64,000 nucleotides of DNA from Umezawaea tangerina (GCF_003002815.1 NZ_PVTF01000001.1:868001-932000); one strand, 5' to 3'. Positions 52,225 to 61,076 are shown, counted from the first letter of the stretch. The notes: a model not told the origin generated them from the sequence alone. Made by a program: numbers and translations.

Positions 52225-53595
52225 TCAGGCGACGGCGCGCAGTGCCGAGCCGGAATCGGCCGGGCCTGCCTTGACGAACTCCACAAGTTCGGTCACGTCG
52301 GCATCGCTGGTGAACGCCGCACGGACGCGCTTGGGGTTACGGGACCGGAAGTCCACCCGGAACCCGATGCCCGCCGTGGACTCGTCCGCCGGGATCTGAT
52401 CGGCGATCGCGCCGCGTTCACGGGCCCCGTCACCCAGGACCATGTCCGGGTGCCGCTCCGAGGTGACCCGAAGGCACACTCGGTTCGGGATCAGGTCCCG
52501 GATCGGAACGACGTCCTTGGACGGCTCCTGCACGTAGGCGTCGAGGACGTCGTTGGTGGCGCGGCCCATGGAGGTGATGACGGAGCAGGCGGCGGTGATC
52601 TCGTGGGCGAAGTCGGGCCGGTAGGCCATCAACGACCCGATCTCGTCGATGATCAACCAGTCCAACGGGTGTTCACGGGACACCGGCACGGACCGCACCC
52701 CGGCGCGTTGCAACCGGCGCTGCTTGCGCTCCATGTTGTCCCGGAACAGTGAGATCAACTCGGCGCAGTCCTCCGCCGAATCGGCGTACCGGCCGTCGAG
52801 GATCGGCTTGAGAGCGACGAACTCGAAGAGCTTCGGGTCACACACCCACGGCCGCACCAGGCCGTCCCGGATCAACGGCGCGACCGCCCGCAGCTTCGCG
52901 TTGGCGACGGAGTTCTTACCCGAACCGGTCGCACCCGCCGTGAGGTGATGAGTCCCCGACAGCGGCTCGCACCAGTCGGTACCGAGTTCGGTCTCCCCGA
53001 GGCACAACGCCCGCAGGTCTACCGCGGAGCACTCCTCCGGCAACGCCGGGGCGGGGATGACCTGGTCGAACGGCTCGTCACGCTGGACGATCAACACGAC
53101 CTCACCGGGCTTGCCACGCTCCACCGCGACCCGCTCCGCTTTGAGCGTGGCCGCGAGTTCGTCCACTTGGGCGATGAACGCCCGCAGCGCCTGGCCGGGA
53201 ACGAGTTTGACCCGCACGGTGTCGATCGACGCCGACCACGACCGCACCCGCAACACGCGCGGGACCAGGGTCCGGCCGGTCCGGTGGTGCTCACGGGTCA
53301 ACTGGCACGCGCCCATGAGGTCGGCCCAGCGGCGTCCGGTGTAGGCCCCGGCCCAACGGCGCTGCCAGGAGCGGATGACGGGGGCGGCGTAATGGTCGAA
53401 GGTGTCGGGGTGGGCCCGGTACCAGCCGACCGAACCGGCGGTGACACCACCGAGAACCGTTCCGGTGAGACCTGGCCCGAGGTAGGACAAGGACGCGGTG
53501 AGCACGGCCGGGGCAGCAACGGAGCCGGGGTGTCGGACCATCCACACCACGGCCCGGAACTCCGCACCAACCCCACGCCTGGACTTGTTTCGCAT
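52225..53595 (-). CDS. FtsK/SpoIIIE-type DNA translocase, TraB-like
   Basis: A protein of 456 aa. Two TM segments near 20-60 are followed by an FtsK ATPase domain: Walker A GATGSGKNSV (about 219-228), Walker B DWLIIDEIGSL, and a later AAcSVITSMGRATNDVL. TraB proteins move double-stranded DNA of actinomycete elements between hyphae. The Walker A has Asn after Lys (GKN) where Ser/Thr or Gly is usual. ATG 53595. Confidence 0.9.
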   Translation of the reverse strand: MRNKSRRGVGAEFRAVVWMVRHPGSVAAPAVLTASLSYLGPGLTGTVLGGVTAGSVGWYRAHPDTFDHYAAPVIRSWQRRWAGAYTGRRWADLMGACQLTREHHRTGRTLVPRVLRVRSWSASIDTVRVKLVPGQALRAFIAQVDELAATLKAERVAVERGKPGEVVLIVQRDEPFDQVIPAPALPEECSAVDLRALCLGETELGTDWCEPLSGTHHLTAGATGSGKNSVANAKLRAVAPLIRDGLVRPWVCDPKLFEFVALKPILDGRYADSAEDCAELISLFRDNMERKQRRLQRAGVRSVPVSREHPLDWLIIDEIGSLMAYRPDFAHEITAACSVITSMGRATNDVLDAYVQEPSKDVVPIRDLIPNRVCLRVTSERHPDMVLGDGARERGAIADQIPADESTAGIGFRVDFRSRNPKRVRAAFTSDADVTELVEFVKAGPADSGSALRAVA

Positions 53596-53622
53596 GGTGA
53601 TTCCTTTCCTGGAGACGACGAC

Positions 53623-53651
53623 AGCGGCCGATCACGTGCTGATCGGCCGCT
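53623..53651. terminator. perfect hairpin upstream of the translocase gene
   Basis: AGCGGCCGATCA and TGATCGGCCGCT form a 12-bp perfect stem with a 5-nt loop between the translocase start and the stop of the upstream small gene. It may terminate that transcript. Confidence 0.6.
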
Positions 53652-53673
53652 GCCTGGTTGGTGGTGCCGGGGA

Positions 53674-53889
53674 CTACCGGCGACGGTTGCGACGACGCCG
53701 TACCGAGGGCTCTTCGAGCTGTGAGCGGGCGTAGGACATCGCCACCCGCAACGCGGCCGTGGACCGGGCGAACTCGTGATGCACCAACCGGAAGCCCTCC
53801 CGCCGGAACGGGATCTGACGCGTCGAGTCCCGCAGCACCTTCATGGCCTTACCGAGGTCGTCGAGAGCGGCATTGAGCTGATGCGACAT
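53674..53889 (-). CDS. small hypothetical AICE protein
   Basis: A protein of 71 aa, MSHQLNAALDDLGKAMKVLR at the start, basic at the end (PSVRRRRNRRR). Predicted mostly helical; no family recognised. It lies 5 bp after the next gene in the operon. Confidence 0.65.
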   Translation of the reverse strand: MSHQLNAALDDLGKAMKVLRDSTRQIPFRREGFRLVHHEFARSTAALRVAMSYARSQLEEPSVRRRRNRRR

Positions 53890-53894
53890 GGCGG

Positions 53895-54155
53895 TCACGC
53901 CTTCCATTCGCGGGTGGTCAGTTCGGTCTCGTACTTGACCGCTTGGTCCTTGAGTGCGCTCAGGTCAGCGCGGGACTTGGTGAGCATCTTTTTCAGGTCT
54001 TCCGGCGACGCGATCCGCCATGTACCGGCCGGAGCACGGTTCTCCTTCATTCTCTCGATCAGCTTCTCCAACGGTTCGAGCATGTCCGTGACGAAATCGA
54101 TCGCCGCCACGAACTGCCCGTACTTCTCCTGCGCCTTATTCTGCGATACCGCCAT
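53895..54155 (-). CDS. small hypothetical coiled-coil-like AICE protein
   Basis: A protein of 86 aa with heptad-like charged helices (DMLEPLEKLIERMKENRA, KKMLTKSRADLSALKDQAVK). No known domain. ATG 54155 after GGGAAGGG is preferred to TTG 54158. It belongs to the same minus-strand gene run as the translocase. Confidence 0.65.
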   Translation of the reverse strand: MAVSQNKAQEKYGQFVAAIDFVTDMLEPLEKLIERMKENRAPAGTWRIASPEDLKKMLTKSRADLSALKDQAVKYETELTTREWKA

Positions 54156-54180
54156 CAATCAACCCTTCCCAGTCGGATTC

Positions 54181-54564
54181 CTAACCCGCCTTGTTCCAGG
54201 CGGGTGGGTTCTTCAGAGCCCGCCATCGGGCGAGCTGGTCACGAGTCGCCCGAGGCACCAGCATCGAGTTCGCGTGCCCCCGGACCGCCCCGCATCGAAG
54301 GAAGTGCGTGCCGCCGACGGTGAGCTGACCCGCCTCGATCAACTGGTGCACCGCACCGGCCTCCCACTGCGGAATCGGCCGCATCGACTCCCTGTCACGA
54401 CGCCGAAACACCTGGCGAGACGGCCCGGCCAGGACATACCCGAACTCCTCCTGAGCCCGACCGAGCACCGTCATCACCGTGGCCATGTCGTTGGTGACCG
54501 GCCGAGGCCTACCCGCCGGTGCGGGGGTGTCGGGGACGTCGTGGCCGAACAGGTCTTCGGTCAC
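54181..54564 (-). CDS. hypothetical AICE protein
   Basis: A protein of 127 aa: an acidic N-terminus MTEDLFGHDVPDTPAPAG, a helical RAQEEFGYVLAGPSRQVFRR and WEAGAVHQLIEAGQLTVGGT. The pattern resembles small winged-helix-like proteins, but none is recognised with confidence. GTG 54564 is 4 bp from the next gene's stop. Confidence 0.65.
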   Translation of the reverse strand: MTEDLFGHDVPDTPAPAGRPRPVTNDMATVMTVLGRAQEEFGYVLAGPSRQVFRRRDRESMRPIPQWEAGAVHQLIEAGQLTVGGTHFLRCGAVRGHANSMLVPRATRDQLARWRALKNPPAWNKAG

Positions 54565-54568
54565 GTGA

Positions 54569-54751
54569 TCACCCCACGGACCGGTACAGCAGCCGGAACA
54601 CACCGCAGTGCACCTGCGCGTAATCCGCACCCACCGGACGCGGATACCCGTGCCGCTCCAGAACATCGATCACGTCGAAGATCAGACCCGCCGTGAAACG
54701 CGGATCAGTCTCGGTATCGGCGATACCGATCGGATAGTTCTGCTCCTCCAT
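54569..54751 (-). CDS. small hypothetical AICE protein
   Basis: A protein of 60 aa, MEEQNYPIGIADTETDPRFT, then AGLIFDVIDVLERHGYPRP. ATG 54751 has GGAGGAA upstream, so it is a real start despite the small size. No family recognised. About 200 bp upstream (54752-54953) are without a gene and may hold a promoter. Confidence 0.65.
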   Translation of the reverse strand: MEEQNYPIGIADTETDPRFTAGLIFDVIDVLERHGYPRPVGADYAQVHCGVFRLLYRSVG

Positions 54752-54953
54752 GCGCTTCCTCCGTCGATTCGGGATCCACGGCAGACACCAGGGAACGAGA
54801 ACGTGACCTGGTGCCGCCGAATATCCCGGCACACATGACATGTGCCGGATTTAGGCATGGCTCTACCCACTGTGGAATTCTCAAAGAACAAGCAGCCCGA
54901 GGAAACGGCTTAGGAAATGGTCAGCGGACGAACGTCACGCGAGGAGAGGCGAG

Positions 54954-55343
54954 TTACGCGGCGGGGACAGCCGCGGACTTGACGACCGGCTTCAGCCCGT
55001 CCGCCTTGAACCACATGCCCGAGGCGCTGATCTTCCCGTCGTCGCCGCGCATCTCATAGGTGTTGATCACGAGGTTGATCAGCTCGACGTAGTCACCTTC
55101 GTCGAACTCGTCCGCCGGAGCACCGGGCAGGTTGACCCGGATCTCCTCCCCCTTACCGGCACGACGCCCTGCGACCGGCTTCGGCTTGGCGAACAGCACC
55201 ACGACGTACTGCTCCTCCTGCGTCTCCCGGTCCACCACCGGCGTGAGCGTGCCGTCCTTGGCCTCCCGCATCTTCACCGCGGGAGCTTCCGTGACCATGA
55301 GACGGAAGCCGCCGAGGTTCGCGGGGATGTTCTGAAGAGCCAT
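54954..55343 (-). CDS. conserved-type AICE protein
   Basis: A protein of 129 aa. A beta-rich central part (TPVVDRETQEEQYVVVLFAK, EEIRVNLPGAPADEFDEGDY) suggests a small OB-like or SH3-like fold, but no family is assigned. It is the first gene of the minus-strand transfer block and is preceded by the CGAGCTAG operator array, so it should be repressed by the GntR protein. Confidence 0.7.
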   Translation of the reverse strand: MALQNIPANLGGFRLMVTEAPAVKMREAKDGTLTPVVDRETQEEQYVVVLFAKPKPVAGRRAGKGEEIRVNLPGAPADEFDEGDYVELINLVINTYEMRGDDGKISASGMWFKADGLKPVVKSAAVPAA

Positions 55344-55361
55344 GTCGTCCTCCGTAGTAGT

Positions 55362-55454
55362 ACGAGCTAGTTCGAGCTAGCTCAAAGGTAACACGAGCTA
55401 GCTCGGTTCACGTGCCCCGATCGGGTGATCTAGCACGAGCTAAGTCGAGCTAGG
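55362..55454. promoter_or_regulatory. operator array of CGAGCTAG repeats
   Basis: [A/T]CGAGCTAG-like units start at 55362, 55372, 55393, 55435 and 55445. Two pairs are 10 bp apart, one helical turn. The middle copy is a perfect palindrome, CGAGCTAGCTCG (55394-55405). The array fills the divergent gap between the transfer genes and the GntR gene, and is the likely binding region of that repressor. Confidence 0.8.
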
Positions 55455-55466
55455 TAGGTTCACCTC

Positions 55467-55835
55467 ATGAGCACAGGGACGCCGCAGACGCACCCGTACC
55501 AGCACCTGGCGAACCAGGTAGCGGCGAAAATCGAAAGCGGCGAGTTGCAACCGGGAGACCGGCTGCCGTCCCTAAGGGCTCTCGCCGAGGAATACGGCAC
55601 CACCACCGCGACCGTGCAGAAGGCGTTGGGCGTCCTGTCCGATGGCGGATGGGTCAAGCGGGTCGCGAACGTCGGGATCTTCGTCCGGGACCACAGCGTG
55701 GCCGACGAACCCGCGTCACTCGACGAGATCAAGGCTCTCCTTGATCAGTCGCTCCGGGCGCTAGAGGCGCTTGGACGACGGGTCGACCGCTTGGAAGCGG
55801 CTGCCGACTCTCCAGACGATCAACAGCGTCCGTGA
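55467..55835 (+). CDS. GntR-family repressor (KorSA-like)
   Basis: A protein of 122 aa. The N-terminal GntR winged helix contains LANQVAAKIESGELQPGDRL and LAEEYGTTTATVQKALGVLS; the C-terminal part is short and coiled (LDEIKALLDQSLRALEALGR), with no effector domain, as in YtrA/KorSA-type regulators. It probably silences transfer functions by binding the array just upstream. Codon use is as in the AICE core. Confidence 0.88.
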   Translation: MSTGTPQTHPYQHLANQVAAKIESGELQPGDRLPSLRALAEEYGTTTATVQKALGVLSDGGWVKRVANVGIFVRDHSVADEPASLDEIKALLDQSLRALEALGRRVDRLEAAADSPDDQQRP

Positions 55836-56029
55836 TGCTGCGAATCTCGTCGAGCAAGGCGCGAATCCGCTGGCGGATGATCTGCAACTCGTTCGGTGCT
55901 GGTGTCATGTGAACAGCTAACGCCAGGTCACCCGGTGTGTAACAGTGTGCTCAAAGGGTGCATGTGGACACGGAGGGGGTGCATGGGGGTGCTCAGGGGA
56001 GTGCACGCCTGGCGTCACCTGGTGGCCGG

Positions 56030-57445
56030 ATGAGTACCGGCAAGGAGCCGAACCGACTGCTGGCCGAGGTGATGCAGCAGGCCGGAGTGAGCAACAAGGG
56101 ACTCGCCGCCAGGGTGCGCGAGCTCGCGGCCCGCGACGGCGAGACGATCTCCGCCGACCACGTCTCGGTCCGCCGCTGGCTGGACGGAACGAGCCCGAAG
56201 GCGGCCACTCAGTACTACATAGCGCTTGCCCTGGGCTCGAAGCTGGGACGGCCGGTAGCGCCCGAGGAAATCGGCTTCAACGGCAGCCTCCAGGCGGTCG
56301 GAGTCGACACGACCGCACAGGGCGCCGAGTACCCCGCGGACTCGGGCATCGCCGTAGACCTGCTGGGCAAGCTGACCTCCGCCGACCTCGAAGATCAGCC
56401 CACGTTGATCGGCTCCACCTGGTCGTCATCCGCGACGCCCGGAATCATCACCGGCTACCTGTTCAGCGACACGCTGCACGTTCCGGACAGCTCAGAACTG
56501 CTCCGGTCCGGTGGCCCAGCAGCACAGGCCATCCGCTCAACCGCCGCCCACTTCATGGACCTGGACTTCCACTACGGCGGCGGCCACGTCCGCAAGCTGC
56601 TGCTCTTCTACTTCAAGTCCGAGATCGCACCGCTACTGCGCCAATCGCACCCTGAGCACGTGCGCCGCGAGCTGTTCAGCGCCGCAGCCGAGGTTGCGCA
56701 GCTGCTTGGCTGGAGCGCCTACGACTCAGGCCGCCACGGCGCGGCACAGCGGTACTTCGTACAGGGCCTCAAGTTGGCGCGCGAAGCCAACGATCCGGTG
56801 ATCGGCGGCCGGTTGCTGTCCAACCTTAGCCACCAGGCGAACTACCTCGGCAAGCACGCCGACGCCGTGCAGTTCGCCCGCGCCGCCCAGTCCGCCACAC
56901 TCGGCAAGGCGACTCCCGCGGTCGCCTCGATGTTCCTCGCGATGGAAGCGCGTGCGCTGGCCAGCGGAGGCCACGTCAAGGAGTTCACCCGCGTGCTGTC
57001 GCAGGCCGAACAGCTTTTCGACCGCCACAGCCCCGACGACGAGCCAGAATGGGTCCGCTACTTCAACGCGGAGGAACTCGCGGGCGAGGCCGCACACGGC
57101 TTCCGCGATCTCGGCATGGCCGACGAAACCCGCCTGTTCGCCGAACGAGCCGTCAGCGCCGCTGGCACACCGCCGAGGACACGGGCGTTCATCGGCATGG
57201 TGAGCGCAGCAGGAGCGTTGACCAACGGCGACCTGGACGAGGCCGTAGCGCTGGCGATGGACGCTGTGGACCTGGCGGGCCCGTTGCAGTCGAGCAGGTA
57301 CACCCGCTACCTGACCGACTTCTACGACAGCGTCAACCGCGCCCACGCCCGCCACCCGCTGACTGCCCGGTTGGCCGAAAGGATCTTGCAGCAATACCCG
57401 AACCTCACGCTTGGCTCAGCCGTTCTGCTGTCGCGGGTGGCCTAG
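56030..57445 (+). CDS. HTH-TPR regulator
   Basis: A protein of 471 aa. The N-terminus is an XRE-like HTH (NRLLAEVMQQAGVSNKGLAA, SVRRWLDGTSPK), followed by helical TPR-like repeats to the end. Such proteins are common in actinomycetes and may sense a peptide or partner through the TPR part. ATG 56030; a 24-codon extension is rejected. Its TAG shares bases with the convergent kinase gene stop. Confidence 0.83.
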   Translation: MSTGKEPNRLLAEVMQQAGVSNKGLAARVRELAARDGETISADHVSVRRWLDGTSPKAATQYYIALALGSKLGRPVAPEEIGFNGSLQAVGVDTTAQGAEYPADSGIAVDLLGKLTSADLEDQPTLIGSTWSSSATPGIITGYLFSDTLHVPDSSELLRSGGPAAQAIRSTAAHFMDLDFHYGGGHVRKLLLFYFKSEIAPLLRQSHPEHVRRELFSAAAEVAQLLGWSAYDSGRHGAAQRYFVQGLKLAREANDPVIGGRLLSNLSHQANYLGKHADAVQFARAAQSATLGKATPAVASMFLAMEARALASGGHVKEFTRVLSQAEQLFDRHSPDDEPEWVRYFNAEELAGEAAHGFRDLGMADETRLFAERAVSAAGTPPRTRAFIGMVSAAGALTNGDLDEAVALAMDAVDLAGPLQSSRYTRYLTDFYDSVNRAHARHPLTARLAERILQQYPNLTLGSAVLLSRVA

Positions 57446-58347
57446 AACGGCGTCCAAGCCGCCACAGGCTTACCAGCTCGGATGGTCCGCATCCGGGTTT
57501 CGTACTCGGCTGCGATCTCCTCGGACTCCAGGACGTTCTGCATGATCCACGTGGTCATGTTGATCTCGTTCACTGCCCGGAGCACATCGAACCCGCCCCA
57601 TGCAGTCACGTCGAACCCGTAGACCTCGACGAACCGCGCGTACTCAGCGTCCGTCCACCAGCCCGCCGTCCGGTACTCCGTGGCCGTCGTCGCCAAGTCC
57701 CATTCGGGCTGTCCCCACGCGAAGCGCTCGAAGTCGATGAGCACCGGCCCGGAATCCGTGATCATCAGGTTCTGCACGTGCGCGTCCCCGTGCGTCGGAG
57801 CAGGCGATAGCGGGAACTCGACTGCGGCCAGCTCGGCTTCCAGGCGTTCGCAAGTCCCGAGCAACAGGCGCTTGTCAGCCGCCGACACCTGCGACGACTC
57901 GATCCGAGGACGGGCACGGTCGAGAACGTCCCGCTTCGGAAGCTGGAAACCCTCGGGAGCCTTGAGCGAGTGGAGGTCCCGAAGCAGTTCGGCAAGCACA
58001 CCGACGTCCTGCCGAGCCCCGTTCCGACCGTCGATGTGCTCCCAGAAGGTCACCGGATGGTCGTCCACCTCCAACGGCTGAGGCAACTCCAGGACCTTCG
58101 CGGCAGGGTACCTGTGCGCCGTGAGCCACCCGGAGACCGCGACCTCTTTCGCCGCATCCGCCCAGTGGCTCATGTTCCTGCCGATGCGCGCCACGCAGGC
58201 CGAATCCGGCAGACGGAAAATCGCGTTCTCACCCAGCCGCAGAAGCTCGGCGTCCGCGGACTCCAGCCCAGCCGCGGCGCACGCCGACACGAGAACGGCC
58301 ACCGCCGAAGTCGAGTCGAACCGGCCGCTGGTGTCCTTGGTCGCCAC
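57442..58347 (-). CDS. aminoglycoside phosphotransferase-fold kinase
   Basis: A protein of 301 aa. The catalytic loop is PTHGDAHVQNLMI (HxDxxxxN), and the metal Asp is in VLIDFERFAWGQPEWDLA. The N-lobe has ENAIFRLP and later VARIG. APH-fold kinases phosphorylate antibiotics, choline or other small molecules; resistance is possible but not shown. It is convergent with the TPR regulator and overlaps it by the stop codons. Confidence 0.85.
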   Translation of the reverse strand: MATKDTSGRFDSTSAVAVLVSACAAAGLESADAELLRLGENAIFRLPDSACVARIGRNMSHWADAAKEVAVSGWLTAHRYPAAKVLELPQPLEVDDHPVTFWEHIDGRNGARQDVGVLAELLRDLHSLKAPEGFQLPKRDVLDRARPRIESSQVSAADKRLLLGTCERLEAELAAVEFPLSPAPTHGDAHVQNLMITDSGPVLIDFERFAWGQPEWDLATTATEYRTAGWWTDAEYARFVEVYGFDVTAWGGFDVLRAVNEINMTTWIMQNVLESEEIAAEYETRMRTIRAGKPVAAWTPF

Positions 58348-58403
58348 GCTGGCAAGGCTAGGGGAGCCAGGACGGGCCTGCTACGCGACCAGCATCGACG
58401 TCG

Positions 58404-58493
58404 TCAGCGGCTCCACCAGCCGTAGATGTCCCCAACCATCCATGTCCACACCGCCACGCAGCCCACAGCGGCCAGGATGATCAACGCCAACAT
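58404..58493 (-). CDS. 29-aa membrane peptide
   Basis: MLALIILAAVGCVAVWTWMV is a single hydrophobic helix and GDIYGWWSR is the polar end. The ATG lies inside the last codons of the XRE gene, whose TGA is at 58481, so translation may be coupled. It is too short to name; it could be a small membrane regulator or chance. Confidence 0.4.
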   Translation of the reverse strand: MLALIILAAVGCVAVWTWMVGDIYGWWSR

Positions 58494-59107
58494 GACGCCG
58501 CGATCCGCGACCACTCGACGTATCGGATGTTGGAGCGCAGCTTGCTCGCTTCACTTCCTTCCCCCGCAGCGGCCAGCCGCCAACGTTCGGCGCGGCTCTC
58601 GGCGGCGAGTTCCAGCGCGGCCAACCCATCTACCGCAAGGATTTCTGCCGCCTGTTCTCGGACCCGGCGGACCTCGTTGTTGGGGAGGACGAGGCATTGC
58701 TCAGGGATGCCGTTCACTTCTCCCGGCAACACGAGGTCGACAGGATCATCGAGTGTGCGCAAGCTCGGAAGACCTGCGTACAGGGCGAGACCATCCAGCC
58801 ACAGTGTGGTTTGCGACGGCTCTTGGGCGCTGAACGGATTGCGGTGCAGCCGGTAGGTGACACCCACCTGGGCCAACAGATCGACTACCCCGATCTCCAA
58901 GGCGTCGCAGTAGTAGCCCAGCGATGTGGGGGAGGGGCCTCGCTGCCCGTTCTCGATCTTGGACACTGACGCGGTTGACATGGGGAACCGCTTGGTCATC
59001 TCCAGACCCGTGATCCCTCGCGCTTCTCGCAGTGCCCTCAGATGGCTTCCGAGCACTTGGTGGTAGTCGGCACGGTGAGCGGATCGGCGCGGTCGCTCCC
59101 GGTTCAT
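58481..59107 (-). CDS. XRE-family transcriptional regulator
   Basis: A protein of 208 aa with a clear HTH: LGSHLRALREARGITGLEMT, KRFPMSTASVSKIENGQRGP. The C-terminal two thirds are unassigned and contain LALYAGLPSLRTLDDPVDLV. ATG 59107 overlaps the stop of the next gene upstream (ATGA). It may control this gene group. Confidence 0.85.
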   Translation of the reverse strand: MNRERPRRSAHRADYHQVLGSHLRALREARGITGLEMTKRFPMSTASVSKIENGQRGPSPTSLGYYCDALEIGVVDLLAQVGVTYRLHRNPFSAQEPSQTTLWLDGLALYAGLPSLRTLDDPVDLVLPGEVNGIPEQCLVLPNNEVRRVREQAAEILAVDGLAALELAAESRAERWRLAAAGEGSEASKLRSNIRYVEWSRIAASCWR

Positions 59108-59430
59108 CGGGGCAGCTCGGGAACCCTGCGACCGGCTCCGGACTCGCCGTACCAATCGGCCAAACCAGCTTGTGCCTCGTCGTTCCGCTCATCGGTGAGC
59201 GCATGGCATGACTCTGTGGGGTCGAGCACCACGGCGAGCAGCCCAGCTTCCTTCGCCACTCTCGTGAGGAATGCCGCCAGTTCCCGCGGACCGTCCGGCC
59301 CCCTCTGCGCGGTGATCACGAGAGTGCCGGGGTCCAGTTGCAGCCTCAGTGCGTAGGTGCCGGTCGATGGATCGCTGGCCACCTCGGCTACGGCGGCCGG
59401 TCCGGGCGTGAACTTGACCTGAACTGTCAT
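59104..59430 (-). CDS. hypothetical protein coupled to XRE regulator
   Basis: A protein of 108 aa: MTVQVKFTPGPAAVAEVASD, a central beta-rich TYALRLQLDPGTLVITAQRG and a C-terminal ESCHALTDERNDEAQAG. No domain is recognised. ATG 59430 is preferred over a longer frame. It starts the two-gene minus-strand unit with the XRE gene. Confidence 0.65.
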   Translation of the reverse strand: MTVQVKFTPGPAAVAEVASDPSTGTYALRLQLDPGTLVITAQRGPDGPRELAAFLTRVAKEAGLLAVVLDPTESCHALTDERNDEAQAGLADWYGESGAGRRVPELPR

Positions 59431-59695
59431 GCGCTTCCCCTTCGCGTTGGAAGGCAGACAGGGGCGGGGGAGAGCGTCGGAGACTCTCCGGCCCAGGCGG
59501 GAGGCGTCCAAGCGCACGCCCCTGTCTGCACTGGGCCAGCAGGGCAGCAGCGCGCGTTGCACACGACCTGTCCACGTCGTGCCCCCGTAGGGCACTGCCC
59601 TGCTGACACCCTTGAGACTACAAAGTGCAATTACACTCTGTCGATACACCGAAGGTGTGGATGCTGGGGACGATCACCGCTACTAGGGTTCAGCC

Positions 59696-60553
59696 GTGGC
59701 AGCCAGGCAGAGCGGACCAACCAAGCGCAAGCGTCGACTCGGACAGCTCCTCCGCGAGCTACGCGAGAGCCAGAAGGTCACCGTCGAGGCCGTCATGGAA
59801 CGCTTGCACTGCTCCGACGCAACGGTCAGCAGGTTCGAGACCGGCAAGGTCGGCATCAAACACAGCGACCTCGAAATCCTGCTCGCCTTCCTCAACGCGG
59901 ACGACGACACCCGCCGCCTGGCGCTCGAGATGTGGGAAGACGCAAGGGAAACCGGCAAGCAGCCCGAGTACCTGAACGCCCTACCTCGCAAGTTCCGGGC
60001 GTACGTCAAGCTCGAAGCCGAGGCGTCGGTGAGCAAGGCGTGGCAGCCGCTGCTCATACCTGGCTTGCTCCAGACCGCGGCGTACTCCCGCGTCGTGCAC
60101 GAGGCGGACAGGTTCGTCCTGCCTGCCAACGTTGAGAAGTCGGTTGCCGCCCGGACAAGTCGACAGCGACTCTTGATCGGCCCAGACCCGCTGCAACTGC
60201 ACGCCGTGATGGACGAAGCGGTGATCCGGCGCAGGTACGGCGGTGTCGAGGTGATGCGTGAACAGCTCCTACACCTGTTGGAGTTGGCCGCCTATCCCAA
60301 CGTCACGATCCAGATCATGCCGATGAACATCGGGCCCGCGGGCACTATGAGCGGTCCGATCTTGATCCTGGAGTTCCCTGACCCGGAGGACCCGCCCAAC
60401 GTCTACCTGGAGCACCCGGCAGGAGGCGAGTGGGTCGAGGACCCATCAGCCGTAGCCGACTTCCAAGGCGTGTTTGATGGAGTCGTGTCGGCTGCTCTGA
60501 GCGCGTCGGAGACGGTCGAGTTGATCTCTGCGGTTCTCGCAGACCTGGATTGA
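59696..60553 (+). CDS. XRE-family regulator with DUF5753
   Basis: A protein of 285 aa. The HTH is LGQLLRELRESQKVTVEAVM, ERLHCSDATVSRFETGKVGI; the rest is DUF5753 (IPGLLQTAAYSRVVHEADRF and so on). GTG 59696 has no SD; TACTAG at 59681-59686 is a good -10, so the message is probably leaderless. It is followed 11 bp later by a DUF397 gene, its usual partner in actinobacteria. Confidence 0.9.
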   Translation: MAARQSGPTKRKRRLGQLLRELRESQKVTVEAVMERLHCSDATVSRFETGKVGIKHSDLEILLAFLNADDDTRRLALEMWEDARETGKQPEYLNALPRKFRAYVKLEAEASVSKAWQPLLIPGLLQTAAYSRVVHEADRFVLPANVEKSVAARTSRQRLLIGPDPLQLHAVMDEAVIRRRYGGVEVMREQLLHLLELAAYPNVTIQIMPMNIGPAGTMSGPILILEFPDPEDPPNVYLEHPAGGEWVEDPSAVADFQGVFDGVVSAALSASETVELISAVLADLD

Positions 60554-60564
60554 GGTAGGGAGAT

Positions 60565-60768
60565 GTGGCCACGATGGACCTGTCCGGCGTCGTATGGCGC
60601 AAGTCCAGCCGAAGCGGTGGCAACAACGAGTGCGTAGAAGTAGCCAGGACTCGCCAAGGGGTCGGGCTACGCGATAGCAAGGCCCCCGCCGCAGGAGCAC
60701 TCGCCTTCGATGACAGCGGGTTCGCCAGCTTCATCCAGGCCGTGAAAACCGGAGGTCTCGACCGCTAG
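60565..60768 (+). CDS. DUF397 protein
   Basis: A protein of 67 aa: WRKSSRSGGNNECVEVARTR, GVGLRDSKAPAAGALAF. DUF397 proteins are small partners of DUF5753 XRE regulators and can be toxic or regulatory. GTG 60565 or ATG 60574 may be the start. It closes the high-GC part of the element. Confidence 0.88.
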   Translation: MATMDLSGVVWRKSSRSGGNNECVEVARTRQGVGLRDSKAPAAGALAFDDSGFASFIQAVKTGGLDR

Positions 60769-60817
60769 TCGCCTCGCCCCGCAGCAGGTGTGTTCAGAGT
60801 TTCTTTTCTTCATCAAG

Positions 60818-60838
60818 GCGGCCCCCTCCGGGGGCCGC
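60818..60838. terminator. GC-rich hairpin
   Basis: GCGGCCCCC and GGGGGCCGC form a perfect 9-bp stem with a TCC loop, 50 bp after the DUF397 stop. It probably ends that transcript, though no T-run follows. Confidence 0.6.
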
Positions 60839-61076
60839 TGGCCGTTGGTGCCCGTTCCGACGACGGAGACCGACGCCCCAAGCCGTCTGCCCCGCCCAAG
60901 GCCGCCTGGCGGCGTCCGGGCAGGGCAGGCAAGGAAGGGCGCCGCTTGCCGTCGTCGGAGGAGGCACGGCCAGCGTCCCCCGGAGGAAGCCACGGGAAGT
61001 CCCACCCAGCTCTAGGACTTGCCCTCGCCGGGCGGCAGGTCTCCGAGATGGTGGGGCCACGTCGACGCTCGCGTAT

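Noticed and set aside
55729-55908. 59-codon minus-strand frame starting MTPAPNELQIIRQRIRALLD
   Set aside because: Looks helical, but overlaps the GntR gene antisense and has no SD; the resemblance to a coiled coil may be chance.
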